64,000 nt of DNA from assembly GCA_947044365.1 (NCBI GenBank), contig OX345637.1, positions 7,329,701 to 7,393,700 of the forward strand, read 5' to 3'. The notes below the pieces were generated by a model. That model made no database searches, had not been told where the DNA came from, and saw only the letters and a program-made list of their open reading frames with translations. Position numbers and translations under genes: made by a program. Positions 31,708 through 44,300 of the stretch are shown here, one piece after another; within the stretch, counting starts at the first letter, position 1, and each line of letters starts with the position of its first letter. The DNA comes from Petrosia ficiformis. Taxonomy: Eukaryota; Porifera; Demospongiae; Haplosclerida; Petrosiidae.

Positions 31708-34700
31708 TTAACTTCTAATTCCTTTACTCTTGCCAGTATCATTTTCCATTTCTGAATCGGACTTTCCTCCTTTAGTGACCTTAGTCATGTTTGCTTGGTT
31801 TGATGTAGGTAATGAGTGTAGTGTGACCTTCTCTCCTTTAGGATCTCGATAGAGACTAATCATCTGTGAGACAATTATTCCATTAATGTCATCATCATCA
31901 AATCTGTATATATTCATTAACGTTTAGTCCAAGTATAAACTATGCAGTATACAAATGGCACACCTCACTAGTGCAACAGTGGTAATCTTCCCTTATCTGT
32001 CTTTGTGAATGTGCACTATATTACAATAATTACATATTATAATAATTATACCTTTGGTACAAACAAGACTCCAAGGAATAAAGATGCATCCACTAACAAT
32101 GCAAGACCGAACAATGCAGCATGAACATCGTGATATCCTCCAAGCACGAACACAGACACAGCCAATATAACCAATATAATACTATTGATATATATAATAG
32201 CAGCTATCTCCTTGGAATCATTTAGTGCTCTGATTTTAATCCTCCTAGTGTGAAATGCCATAAAGATAGCAATTATTTGTAGCAGACCTTTATATGCAAA
32301 AGATATTGCCAACCAGACAACTGAGTCATTCATTGTACATATAAATACAAAGTTTTCTTGTATGATTCCATCATCCTATATATGTAAGAGAGACAAAGAG
32401 GGAAGTACTATAATGAGACTATACTATCAGTTACTGTGATGTGTGTTGGATGTTGGCTATCTTTAATTTGTTGAGCTTCCAGTCTTGACTTAGGAATGGA
32501 TGTTCCAATAAGAAGAATAGTCATATCAACAATTAGTACAAGAGATACAATGATGAACAATACCCAGTATTTAATAGCCTGGATAAGAAGAGATAATATA
32601 TAATTATATATATATAATTATATATATATATAATTATACAAGTGAAATATGTTACCGTCTATTTTACCTTCTTATTAGGAGTTGGATTGTTGAAGATATA
32701 ATAAACCCTCCATACTTTAGAGAGAATAACTGCAAAACATAGAGTATATCCCAAAGAGAAGAGCCATATTTGAAACTGTATTGTTATATATAGTTAGATG
32801 ATTAGCAGTAGATTAGTATAATATTACTTACATTACAGATAATTGTGGCTGATTCTGTTTCTGATGTTGAATATGAATACAAGAAAACACATACATAAAG
32901 GAGACCTGCTCCAAATATAATGAAGTAATTCAAATTTGGACTGGCCAATTTCACAATTCTGGGAAATGCATGAAAAAAGGAGTAGTATATCCATTTTGGT
33001 CTTTCTAGACAATTCGTTAGGCAATATAAATAAATATATATATATTTATATTATATATAATATATATATATAATATATAGCTATATATAATATAATTATA
33101 TAATTTATATAAATTTATTATATTAGCTATAATATAGCTACAGATACATAAAATGCATCTCAGTGACACTCATGCATAATAATAATTATATTTATTTGTT
33201 ATATTGTTCTTATGCTTTTTGTCATGATTAAGACAGGGGAGGAGACAGCTAAATAAAAATGGGGGTTTGCAAAGACTGTTTGGGTACATGCAAGGATGTG
33301 TGGTTCCTGGGGGTCTGGGGGCTTGCCAAAGGAAATGTTTAATTTGGATCCTCTGAGATTGCTTCTGGTGCAATCTGAGATCTAAAATCAGTAATGTATA
33401 GTGATATTATTATGCAGTATAATTATTTAGCTACTAAAGGGGGGGGAGGGTGGCTCAGGCCCCCTAATCCATGTTTTGGGGAGCTAGAGCGGTAGAGTCC
33501 CCTCTGCCCTCCTGTTTTCTCTTCCCCTGCAACAGTAGGCAAAGCAATAAGTTAACTGTAATTCAGATTGATAAACTTGAATAATAACTTTTTGTTCCTG
33601 AAGGCAATATTGAAGACAAAGCACACTCCAATAAAGATCATTCCAACTAAAGCACAAATAGAATAGATGATAAATAGAGGTGTATTGTTAGGATGAATAA
33701 CTTCTTCTGGATACCCGTCATAAGGAATACCAGCTGGATAAGTGTGTAAATATAAAATTAATTTTAGCAATATAATTGAAAAGATCTCACATTCCCAAAG
33801 ATATTCCCCTTCTCTGAATGTAAAAATGCCCAAAGTTTCATCCACTTCAATTTGAAATGTAATATCAGCCACTGTAACTCTCTCCACATTACCATCAGAA
33901 TTACATGATCATATAATTAATAGGTTTCAGTATAATATATTGCTGATGAAATGAGTTTATGCATACCTGGTGTTTGTATTACAATTCAATATCATGAAAT
34001 GCATAAATGTATAATTATTTTACCTAATTCTCTATACTGCTGTACCAGTAACACATTATCAGGTTGACTTCCGTTTGCATTGAATTTTATAGGACCCTAA
34101 TTTAAAAAATACAATCCTAGAGCTAGAGCCCATATAAGGTCGTAAATCACACTTGGAGCGCTTGTTGGCTGTGGCTTGTATATACTGTATTGTGATTGAT
34201 TAAGACGATCTTGGTATTTTTTAAGAAAGTCCTCAGGGGTCTGTAGATGTAAAACTCAGTAAGTAAAAAATTCACTATGCTAATAGTAACATTTAATTTA
34301 TTTATAGCATAGTACAATCCTCACAAGTCCAGAAAATGTTGCAGCTGTAGTATTTTCGAGAATGATGTAACCATCAGGAATCATACCAATGCTTCCACTT
34401 AGGATTTCATTAAATATTCTAGGTGGACAAGAAGGATCTTGTTTTTCCACTGTCTTCCACCATTCTCTGTTGTACCACAAGTGAGTAATCCATACATACT
34501 TTGGTGAGAAAAGTTGTCGATAATATGCCTGCATGGTATAAGAATGAATGAACTATACAACAGAATTATAATTATAACTACTATGAAATGAGTTCATTCC
34601 AGTAACAGGTAGAAAGTTGTGTACTTATAATTACATGTAACAAATGTACTCTGTGTTTAAATGCAACCACTCAATATATACATGAGATTAAACATTATAG

Positions 34701-34826
34701 AAACATTCACACCCAAAACAATATTCAATGAATTAATCTAACCTCACAAAGAATGTTATAAGCGAACTGAGAATAAGTGTTGATAAAAATAATTCTGAAA
34801 TGTCCTGAGTTTATCTGGAAGAGAGA

Positions 34827-34828
34827 CA

Positions 34829-34914
<86 letters not shown>
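34827..34914. repeat. (TA)n microsatellite in intron 4 of C
   Basis: Long TA runs broken by TATAATTATA, immediately upstream (coding sense) of exon 5. Confidence 0.9.
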
Positions 34915-34915
<1 letters not shown>

Positions 34916-35624
34916 TGTACATATATAATTATAATATAATAATTATGTATATTTCTATCATGATTAGATTGAATTGACCAATCAGATTGTTTAAAAAGAT
35001 GTTTCTAAATGTGTTATCAAACCTCCTAATAAAATGTTCTCAAGGTTGTAATTAAAAAATAAAATAGATTTATGGTGTTCTGAGTTGGGAGAAGCTAGTC
35101 TTGCATTGCGTCGATTTAGTCATGCTTCGCTAACGTACCACGTTACAGGACATCAGCGATGTAAGAATGCCAGCGCTTTGCAATCTCTGCTGAAAGAGCC
35201 ACACTTTATGTTGGAGGAGGAAGTGGAAGTGAAGCCACATGCACATGCATAGGTAGTAGGTAAGTAGGAGCTGTTTCTGTCATTTGCAATTAAATTGTTG
35301 ATCAGTTATTTGTCTAAAGAGTGACAGAAATCTTTGCCAGGTTAGTGAAATTATCTATAGTGTTGCCATGCACAATTATTTGCTTAGTTACTGTATATTT
35401 CACTCGTGTACATGGTAGAAGTCTGTTTATACACCTTAGCAAACCTTTACCTTAGTCTATAACCAATACACATATATGTAATATATAAACTAAGGAGGTT
35501 GATATACAGTGGAGTAGGTTTATAACTGAAAGCCCATAGAGCTAAAGGTATATCCGCATAAACCTCTGATTAACAATTGGTTATTTTATTTGCATTTGGT
35601 AACATGAGTTTCAATACAATATAA

Positions 35625-35940
35625 ACAAGAATAATAAAAACATTTTTAATAAAAATGGAGAAAGATGTAGGGACGTCAAAACCCAAAAAGCATGCGAACA
35701 AGGTTGGGAGGTTAACGTAGGACCTAAAATTAAACAAACCACTTCCATATAACCCTACATAAGTACTTACACTGCTGTAAAGCTAAATAAAAAGAGCTGT
35801 ACTTATGTAGAGTTATATGGAAGTGGTTTGTTTAATTTTAGGTCCTATGTTAACCTTCCAACCTTGTTCGCATGTTTTTTGGGTTTTGACGTCCCTACAT
35901 CTTTCTCCATTTTTATTAAAAATGTTTTTATTATTCTTGT
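35625..35940. repeat. Large foldback element, arms about 142 bp
   Basis: The left arm (ACAAGAATAATAAAAACATT to CCACTTCCATATAACCCTAC) is an almost perfect reverse complement of the right arm (GTTATATGGAAGTGG to TTTTTATTATTCTTGT). A loop of about 31 nt separates them. It sits in intron 4 of C and is missing from B. A decayed relative is at 44890-45120. Confidence 0.9.
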
Positions 35941-38900
35941 TTTCATTGTTTTTTCTGAATGGTGGACGATTTGCTAATATTCTACATAGATTGCTATGAG
36001 GCATGATCATCATTGAAGGTCAGACTTTTGTATAATTACATCCATTATTTACGAATTGATTATCATTCTTTTTCATTCACAGATGACGCTGCCTATTTTA
36101 CAGCTTTGCCACAAGAAGTAGTGCTAGTCTCTGTCATAGGCGTATCTAGGGTTCAGAACAAACCAGGGTCATTAATTATTCATGAAATTAATTGCAATCA
36201 ATAAAGGTTATTAAGTGGTTATTAAAGTTATTAGTGGGAGTGATATATAATTACTATTATAACTGACATACTGATATAACTGATAAAGTCGAGTGCATCA
36301 AAGAAGAGTTATTTTGGCATTCTTGTGAGTCTGGGCAAATTTAACATAATAATTATTTTCTGTACTGTTCTTTTTAGTACATGTTCTACGTTCCAACATC
36401 ATTCTGATTGTTCGTAGTCACTTCAGCTATTGATTTTTACTCACTCATCCTCCCTTTATAGCTTGAATATGGATCCTCAAAGGCCACCAATCATCAATCA
36501 TTAATCATTTGCAGTATACGTATAAACTGTGGTTATTATGTATAAACAAAAGGGTTTTCCCTCTTCCTATATGTAGGCGCGTTGCGCAGTACTGCAATTC
36601 AATTAAATAACGCGCGCACGCGCCTATATATAGACACGTGGTTCGCAACGAGACAAAATAAACAACTTACCCGGGCAATGCCCGTGCCTGCCCAGGTATA
36701 AATACGCCTATGGTCTCTGTGTCAACCATTCGGCATTCCAGTGCTTATCATAGTATTATATTATCAGTATACCATGGTTTTAATATTATGCTCATTATTT
36801 TAAAGAATGAATTGGCTCACAACTTTGAGGACACAAATGCGCATGAGCAATTAATTCCACGTGGCTAAATTAATGAATACATCTATACAAATGGCGTTCA
36901 ATTTGAGATCAAATCTTCGCCGTCGTTGAGACTGTTTTCTTTCTTAGCATCAGAAGATATCATCTCGATACTTGTACACCAGAATTTTACAAAGAATGCG
37001 ATTGGAATGGTGATAGAATCATTGTGATAGTTCAACAAACAAAAAAATGATTTGTCTGGAAAATAATAATATATAATAATTATGAAGCAGATTTTGCCAG
37101 TTTTGCTACTCGGCGGTTCTCTACCTTAACGACATTCTTTGGCCATCTAGAAGATGTTGGTAGTCATAAAAACACTAGATATGAATAGGTATGTGTGTAT
37201 TAAAGCTTACACGTATATATTACCCAAGATTTCAGCTCATCACTTGCAATTGAAATGTATGGCAGCCATTTTTTTCCCGTGCCATCCCTACCGTACTCTC
37301 TGATAATATGCTTCTGAGACCGTCGTTGCTAGTTTACAAGTAGCAAGTCTTGATCTTGATCTATTGACTAGTACGTATATAAGTTACATACCATAGTGAA
37401 TGCACTCTCAGTGCAGAATCCTCGCCACAAATTATGTTTCCATGTACTCGTTTGCTACCAGAAGTCTTTTGAAAGCAGTGAAACAGCAATCGTGAGTTGT
37501 CATAACTTTATAACTGAAAGGTTTAGAAAAAGCCTGTCTTTTATTTTGATCCTTGTATAATTTCACGTCTTTTGGTAGCTCAATCGAAGTCCCAATTTTC
37601 TTCATACAAAGACAAACAACAGATTACAGCAAAGATTATACAACAACTTTTTAAACAATCTGATTGTTCTATAATCTTTGATTACAGTAACCCTCCGTTC
37701 CACCTACGCGGGTGAGGGTGACCACAATAATGAAAAAATCGATGAAATTTGATGTACACTTAAAACAACAGAGGTTACTTGTTTATTCTAGAGTAAGATG
37801 AATAGTAAGTATATCACATAATTATCTTATAACAACAAATAACATTCAAAGATATTCTTGGGAATTTTTGTGGGATTTACATGCTATATGTTTGACATTA
37901 GTTTCAGTATAATCATGTATTAATCTTATGACATTAAAGTATACAGTATAATACATATAAAGGCATTGCATCCTAATTTTGGGGTCATTATGAATGTGAA
38001 TAGACCTTAGTATATAAGGTACATGACATAATAAAGAATGGTATCAACAATGAATGTTTGATGAGGTGTATATGCTGCAGCACCATGTTTATTCATAATT
38101 ATATATAATTATAATGCATGTGAGCAATTATGAGAAAGTGTGAATAATAATTGTTTACACTAAAATAGGCATACTGTTTCAAATATTGTGTTGTATGGAA
38201 TTGGATTAGCACTGCTATCAATAACAACTGATGAATCAAGTAACAGTTTCTCAACATTAAATAGAGTCTGAAGTGCAGCATTAAGCTGTGATAAAAGAAA
38301 AGAAATGGAATGACATGTTATGTTGTTAATTGACTGATATAGATATACATATATATTATTATATATATATACGTAATGTTTATAGTGCCAAAAAGCAAGT
38401 ATAAATAGCTGGACTGTATATCTAATAATGCATTTTTAAAATATAAATTTCATGATTCAAGTATCTTTCACTATTTGTTGAACAAACACGCACCCCTGTA
38501 AACAAGTTTTGATCTTCACTGATTACTGCCATCTGTCTCCAACCAAAGTGTTTAACAATTGTAATTAAAGATGATGGTAAATTAATATTTGTTGGGAGTG
38601 TACGAAAATAGTTCCTGAAACGTTCACGATCATTCAGTACCACAGCAGATGCAAAAGACATCTATAAGGAGATAAACAGCATTCAAATGTGTGACTTAAT
38701 TTGTATACTCATAATGTATTATATTCATGAATGCATGTTTCCAGTGATCACATATAATACCCTAATGAAAAGTTTATATGGTAACAGAATTGACGGTGCA
38801 GTGGTATCACCAAAAACCAGTTTTGTGTACTTGCACGCATGTAGTACATTTTGTATAGTTCCTGGCATGTTATGTCAACATGTAGAACTAATGTGAGAAA

Positions 38901-39328
38901 GCAGTTTAATTTCCACAAAGTAGATAGTAGGTTTTTTACACAGCATAGAAACAATTTGCCAGCCACCTTTGAATTTCCATGATATCTTAAATCTCAACTT
39001 GAAGAAGTAGGTAAACCGCTATACTTTTAACTCTGAAGTTCTGCCTGAAAGGCTAGATATACCTAGTGGATGCAGTTGGAACAAAATAACTGCATGATTT
39101 TCAAAGCTGATTTTAAAATCAGAAGGGTATGATAATTCTTTTATGTACTTGTGTGTGTCGTGTCTGTTACCTAAGAATAAATGAACTACTGACAGACATA
39201 AAATTATACAAGCAAGAAAAATAATGAATTGCTACCGTATTTCACTCAAGATATATGATTGCAGACAGTTAGAAACTATATTTAGATAGTAGATACATTA
39301 GTGTTGGTAACAGTATGAGGAAGAATAA

Positions 39329-39914
39329 CACTGTAAACATTAATGGGATATTTTAACCCTCATTTGGTTATGTGAGTATACTCCTCAGACTATGTAATTG
39401 ATTTCTTTTCTTGTTATAATATCATAGGTAATGTTCACAAGTAGTAATTTACTTCTTGATTAGTATATAGGGTATATGCCATAATATAGAATGGTACCAA
39501 TAATCTACTTCAAACATAGTATATGTAAATGACTTGGTAATAATTAAGTACATCTGCCATATTCTTGAATTTCTGTGGAGTACAACAGATGTTATTTACT
39601 ATTATAATTACAAATTCTTGTACATAATTATACTAATTACTCTGGAATAAGCAAGTAACATCTGTTTTTTTCACAAATGTTAGAATTGGAATACTAATAA
39701 TACACCACAGTTATAATTATTACTATGCTGTGTATATAGCTACATTATATTAATATATTTGTTACCGTATGGTTTATTACCACATGTATTTTATATACTA
39801 GTAAATGAACTGTGACTTGTAAATGTTACCTAACAGGAAAAAAAATTCAGGAAAATTGAAAATCCTATAACCAACTGAAGGTTAAAATAACCTATTTTCA
39901 AGTATTTTACAGTG
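39329..39914. mobile_element. 'CACTGTAAAAA' element in intron 2 of C, empty site in B
   Basis: CACTGTAAACATTAATGGG ... CCTCATTTGGTTA at the left and TAACCAACTGAAGGTTAAAA ... TTTTACAGTG at the right. B reads GGAAGAATAAGAAGTTAC at the same place (about 28411-28428), implying an AA duplication on insertion. Confidence 0.85.
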
Positions 39915-40536
39915 AAGAAGTTACAACTGAAAACAAATGTTTTGATGGCATTAAATTTTATTCAAAATTTTAGTCAATACATGGGTTGGATATAGTCTCA
40001 ATCTGTATGCATGCATACTTGGGGTATATTCCAGTAATGACTGATTTCTGCTACAGGTATAGTTGCTGTAGAACATCCACAACACACTGTCGATATGTAT
40101 ATTGGTTGTGAATCATTTTTAAAGTGTTTAAAGAAAGCATCCAGTGAAGCTGACTGATGACACTATGAGAGAGGGAGAGTGAGACAGAGAGAAACAGAGA
40201 GGAGGAGCAGGAGGGAGTGGATCCAAGGCAAGAGAAAGACACAGAGAGAGATTGAAAGAAAAAGTAAGTGAGTATCTGTATGTATAACGAGTGTTTCTAT
40301 CTAGTGATGTCTCTCACTTTTGAATCTTCTATTGTTGTATATTTCAGTGTATAATTGACCAAAACATCAGAGCGGTTGTTAATATCCTCTAGAGCCATGT
40401 CTACAATTGGTATTCCACCTGAAGCTGTAAACCCTGTACCAGTTATTGAGGTAATATAGGAAAAATTTAACGGGATCTTTTCAGTTGCACAATATTCAGG
40501 TAAAGAAAAGGTGAGGAATATCAGATAAAACAGCAT

Positions 40537-40985
40537 TTTTACAGCTCAGTAGAGTCACTCGTCACCAATAGTAGACTGTCGGCAAACTATCGTAGGACAA
40601 AAGTATATATCGATCGTCGATGTTTGCGCATGCGCAATTGTGCACGTGATTGTGAACTGTGTCAACTCACTCAGGCTTCTCAGGAACCACAGCTAACCTT
40701 GCTTACTTTCTGGCTATGTGGATCAATCGGTACTGTTGTCATTATGTTGTGATAATTGATTTCAAAAATCAAACCAGCCCTAATTATTGTTTAGCTACAA
40801 ACATGAAATAATTATGCACATGAAAATTAAGTTTGCTTATTTACATTTTTGTGACTAGCTACACCTTTAAGTTATGCTTTCTATGCAAATAAACAAAAGT
40901 TATGAATTCTCAGATTTGTCAGCTTATAATATTATATATATATAATATATATATTTGATATATATGATTGTATATAAATATATAA

Positions 40986-41065
<80 letters not shown>

Positions 41066-41304
41066 CATTTTGACTGGAAATGTAAAAAAAAATGATAGGT
41101 TATTTTACTGAATGCAATACACATGTATGTAGCTATTGTGAATCAGTTGACAGAAGACTATATTAGCATATATAATTATTAATTAATACTGAATTATAGT
41201 ATTGCTAGCTACTTGCTATTATGTGATTATAAATGACAAAACTAATGATCATTGCACACGAAATATATAGCAATATTTCTTTGTGACTGCCAGCAGATCA
41301 GATC
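40537..41304. other. Spacer between C and D with long TA arrays
   Basis: The upstream flank of C (40537-40850) matches 29028-29351 of B. Then 40930-41066 is TA microsatellite with palindromic character. No gene is seen. Confidence 0.6.
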
Positions 41305-44300
41305 TCACTTCTACATGTATTAAAGGATATAGTGCTCATGTTATATTATATATTATAATATAAACATACACTGACTTCAGCTAATTTAGCTTCTAATTCC
41401 TTCATTCTCGCCTTAAGTGCTGCAGTATTTTCCATTTTAGAATTGGACAATCCTTCTACCTTAGTCATGTCCGCTTGGTTTGATGCAGAGAAAGATTCTA
41501 CTATGACTTTCTCTCCTTTAGGATCTCGATAGACACTAATCATCTGTGAGACAAAACATATTTATGAATGCTATTATCATCAAGACTCTGTATTAATTAA
41601 ATTTTTGCTCAATTTATGGTATGCAGGCTGGAAACCTGAGAATCCAACGTTTGCAAAAATTCCTGAATTTTTCAGTTTTCCTTTGTTTCCAATTCGTTCG
41701 TGCCTGCATATCATAATAATGCTCTGCATAAGCCTTATGCATTCAACTTTGTATCCAATAAGCATATAATATATAAACTATGCGGTATACAATTGAGCAT
41801 CCAGAAGTGCATGGTAATCATCCCTTCTTCCTATCTGTCCTTATGAATGCGTATGTCATGTATTACATATAATAAATATATATATACCTTTGGTACAAAC
41901 AAGACTCCAAGGAATAAAGATGCATCCACTAACAATGCAAGACCGAACAATGCAGCATGGACATCATGATATCCTCCAAGCACGAACACAGACACAGCCA
42001 ATATAACCAATATAATACTATTGATATATATAATAGCAGCTATCTCCTTGGAATCATTTAGTGCTCTGATTTTAATCTTCCTAGTGTGAAATGCCATAAA
42101 GATAGCAATTATTTGTAGCAGACCTTTATATGCAAAAGATATTGCCAACCAGACAACTGAGTCATTCATTGTACATATAAATACAAAGTTTTCTTGTATG
42201 ATTCCATCATCCTATGTAAGAGAGAGAAAAGAGGGAAGTACTATAATGAGACTATACTATAAGTTACTGTGATGTGTGTTGGATGTTGGATATCTTTAAT
42301 TTGTTGGGCTTCCAGTCTTGACTTAGGAATGGATGTTCCAATAAGAAGAATAGTCATATCAATAGCTAGTACAAAAGACACAATGATGAGCAATACCCAA
42401 TCTTTTATGGCCTGTAAGAAAAATGAAACATCATGCAAAGATGTAATATGTGTGCATAACTTTGATTAAAACAACTTCAACACCTTCTTGTTTGGTTTTG
42501 GATTGTTGAAGATATAGAATATTCTCCATGTTTTGGAGAGAATGACTGCAAAACACAAAGTATATCCCAAAGAGAATAGGCATATCCTTAACTATATAAA
42601 TTGAGACAGTAAAAAGTTAAAACTCATGTAGCACTTTAATCTCACATTACAAAGAATAGTGGCTGATTGTGCTTGTGATGTCAAGTGTGCATACAAAAAA
42701 ACACATGAATAAAGAAGACCTGTCCCCAGAATAATGAAGTAATTCAAATTTGGACTTGTCAGTTTCACAATCCTGAAAAAATAAATGAAAAAAATGTTAA
42801 GAGTAGCTAAAAGAACACTTTATTACATCTATAATTATAGACTGATAAATCTACTTTTTGTTTCTGAAGACAGCATTAAATACAAAACAAAGTCCAACAA
42901 AGATCATTCCAGCTGTGGCAAAAATAGAGTATGTGATGTATAGAGGTGCATTGGTTGAATGAATTACTTCTTCAGGATAGCCATCATAAGGAATTTCACC
43001 ATCTGTAACAGTTATAAGTGTACATGTGTGTATTATATCATACAATAACTGAATTGTGCAATTATAACTAGCTTACTTTCCCAGAGGGTTGATATATTTG
43101 ATCCTTCTCTAAACGTAAAAGTACTTCCATTCATTCTAATTTCAATATCAGCAACAGTTACTCTCTCTACATTTCCATCTGAGTCTGAAAGGTGGAATTG
43201 TCATGTGAATTAGGGTCTGAAATTAAGACCTATGTATCATTAGTTAAGACATGAGGACATAATATTAAAAGCTTACACTTGCGAGTCGCACTTTGTTTGA
43301 AGCAATGTAAATAGGTATACATGCAGTATTTAAAATACCTAATTCTCTGTAGTGCTGGACCAGTAAAATGTTGTCAGGCTGACCACCATTTTCATTGAAT
43401 GTTATATGACCCTGTATAAAAAAAATAACATTCATGGGAAACGTTGCACACCTGGAGACAGGTGCACTGAGAGGGGTATTTCCCTGGGGCCAGACTAATT
43501 GAAAGTTTGCATGTAGTTGATGGTCAACATCTGTCAGACAGTAATTTAAAGTTCAGTTATGATATATTTTTAACGATTATTTTAACTTGAACTCAAAGTT
43601 GTCACTTCATGTGGATTGTAAACAAATAATTGGCCACCCCCTCATGAGTAATTAGTTAGGCAAAAAATGTGTGGTGCGTTTTGCATGCCATTTTATTAGG
43701 GGGTCCAAATAGACTTTTATTGCACTATAAAGCAATCTGATTGGTCAAATGAAACATAGACACAAATGTTGATGATGCCATGTTGTTTAAAAGGCCACTC
43801 CTATGATTGTGCGTTGGGGTGTATAGAAGTTACATTATTACAAGGGGCTTGGTCAATTAATAAGTGCGGTATGAAGCAAATGCACCTTCGCATTATAGCT
43901 TATAGACATGCAGTAAGAAAGCAAAACTGCAGAAGAGCAGATTACAGGATTTCAGACAGAATCTTCACAACAATAAATGAATAAAAGGAATAATGCAAAC
44001 ATAAAGACACTTATTTCACCATAACTTTTTTTATCTTTGTATACTGTGTGGGTTTGATTCCACATGGAACTGTAATGAAAGTACTTGAACTACAACAAGT
44101 AAATTACTATAAAGTCTATATTTCACACAACACTCACAGACAGTCCATCAAACTGCACTTCACTAATACTTTTCCTAAAAATGCATCCCATTTTTTCATT
44201 AGTGTAGTTAAACTCTTCAAGTGGTACTAGATCTCCAAACAGTTCCTCACATCCACTCTCATTTTCTTGTACAACTCTCTTAATGGCATTATCCAATCCT

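Larger units (their letters stand above)
31708..40536 (-). pseudogene. GABA-B-receptor-like copy C, tandem duplicate of B, broken
   Basis: Exons match B almost base for base: 40536-40318, 40162-40019, 38661-38494, 38285-38175, 34814-34743, 34528-34325, 34240-34112 (truncated), 34096-34024, about 33899-33791, 33733-33589, 32958-32832, 32775-32668, 32578-32435, 32375-32052 and 31863-31708. Two lesions are clear. A deletion of about 235 bp removes the second half of exon 7, its donor and most of the next intron, so the frame runs into a stop. The acceptor before exon 9 (CATTAG in B) has been lost. The tail is truncated as in B. TM4 starts AIKYW where the others have AIKDW. The exons are otherwise well preserved, so inactivation is recent. 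Confidence 0.8.

Noticed and set aside
35813..36204. Small open frames on both strands
   Set aside because: They lie in the arms of a foldback element and its flank; mirrored by the inverted arm and without domains.
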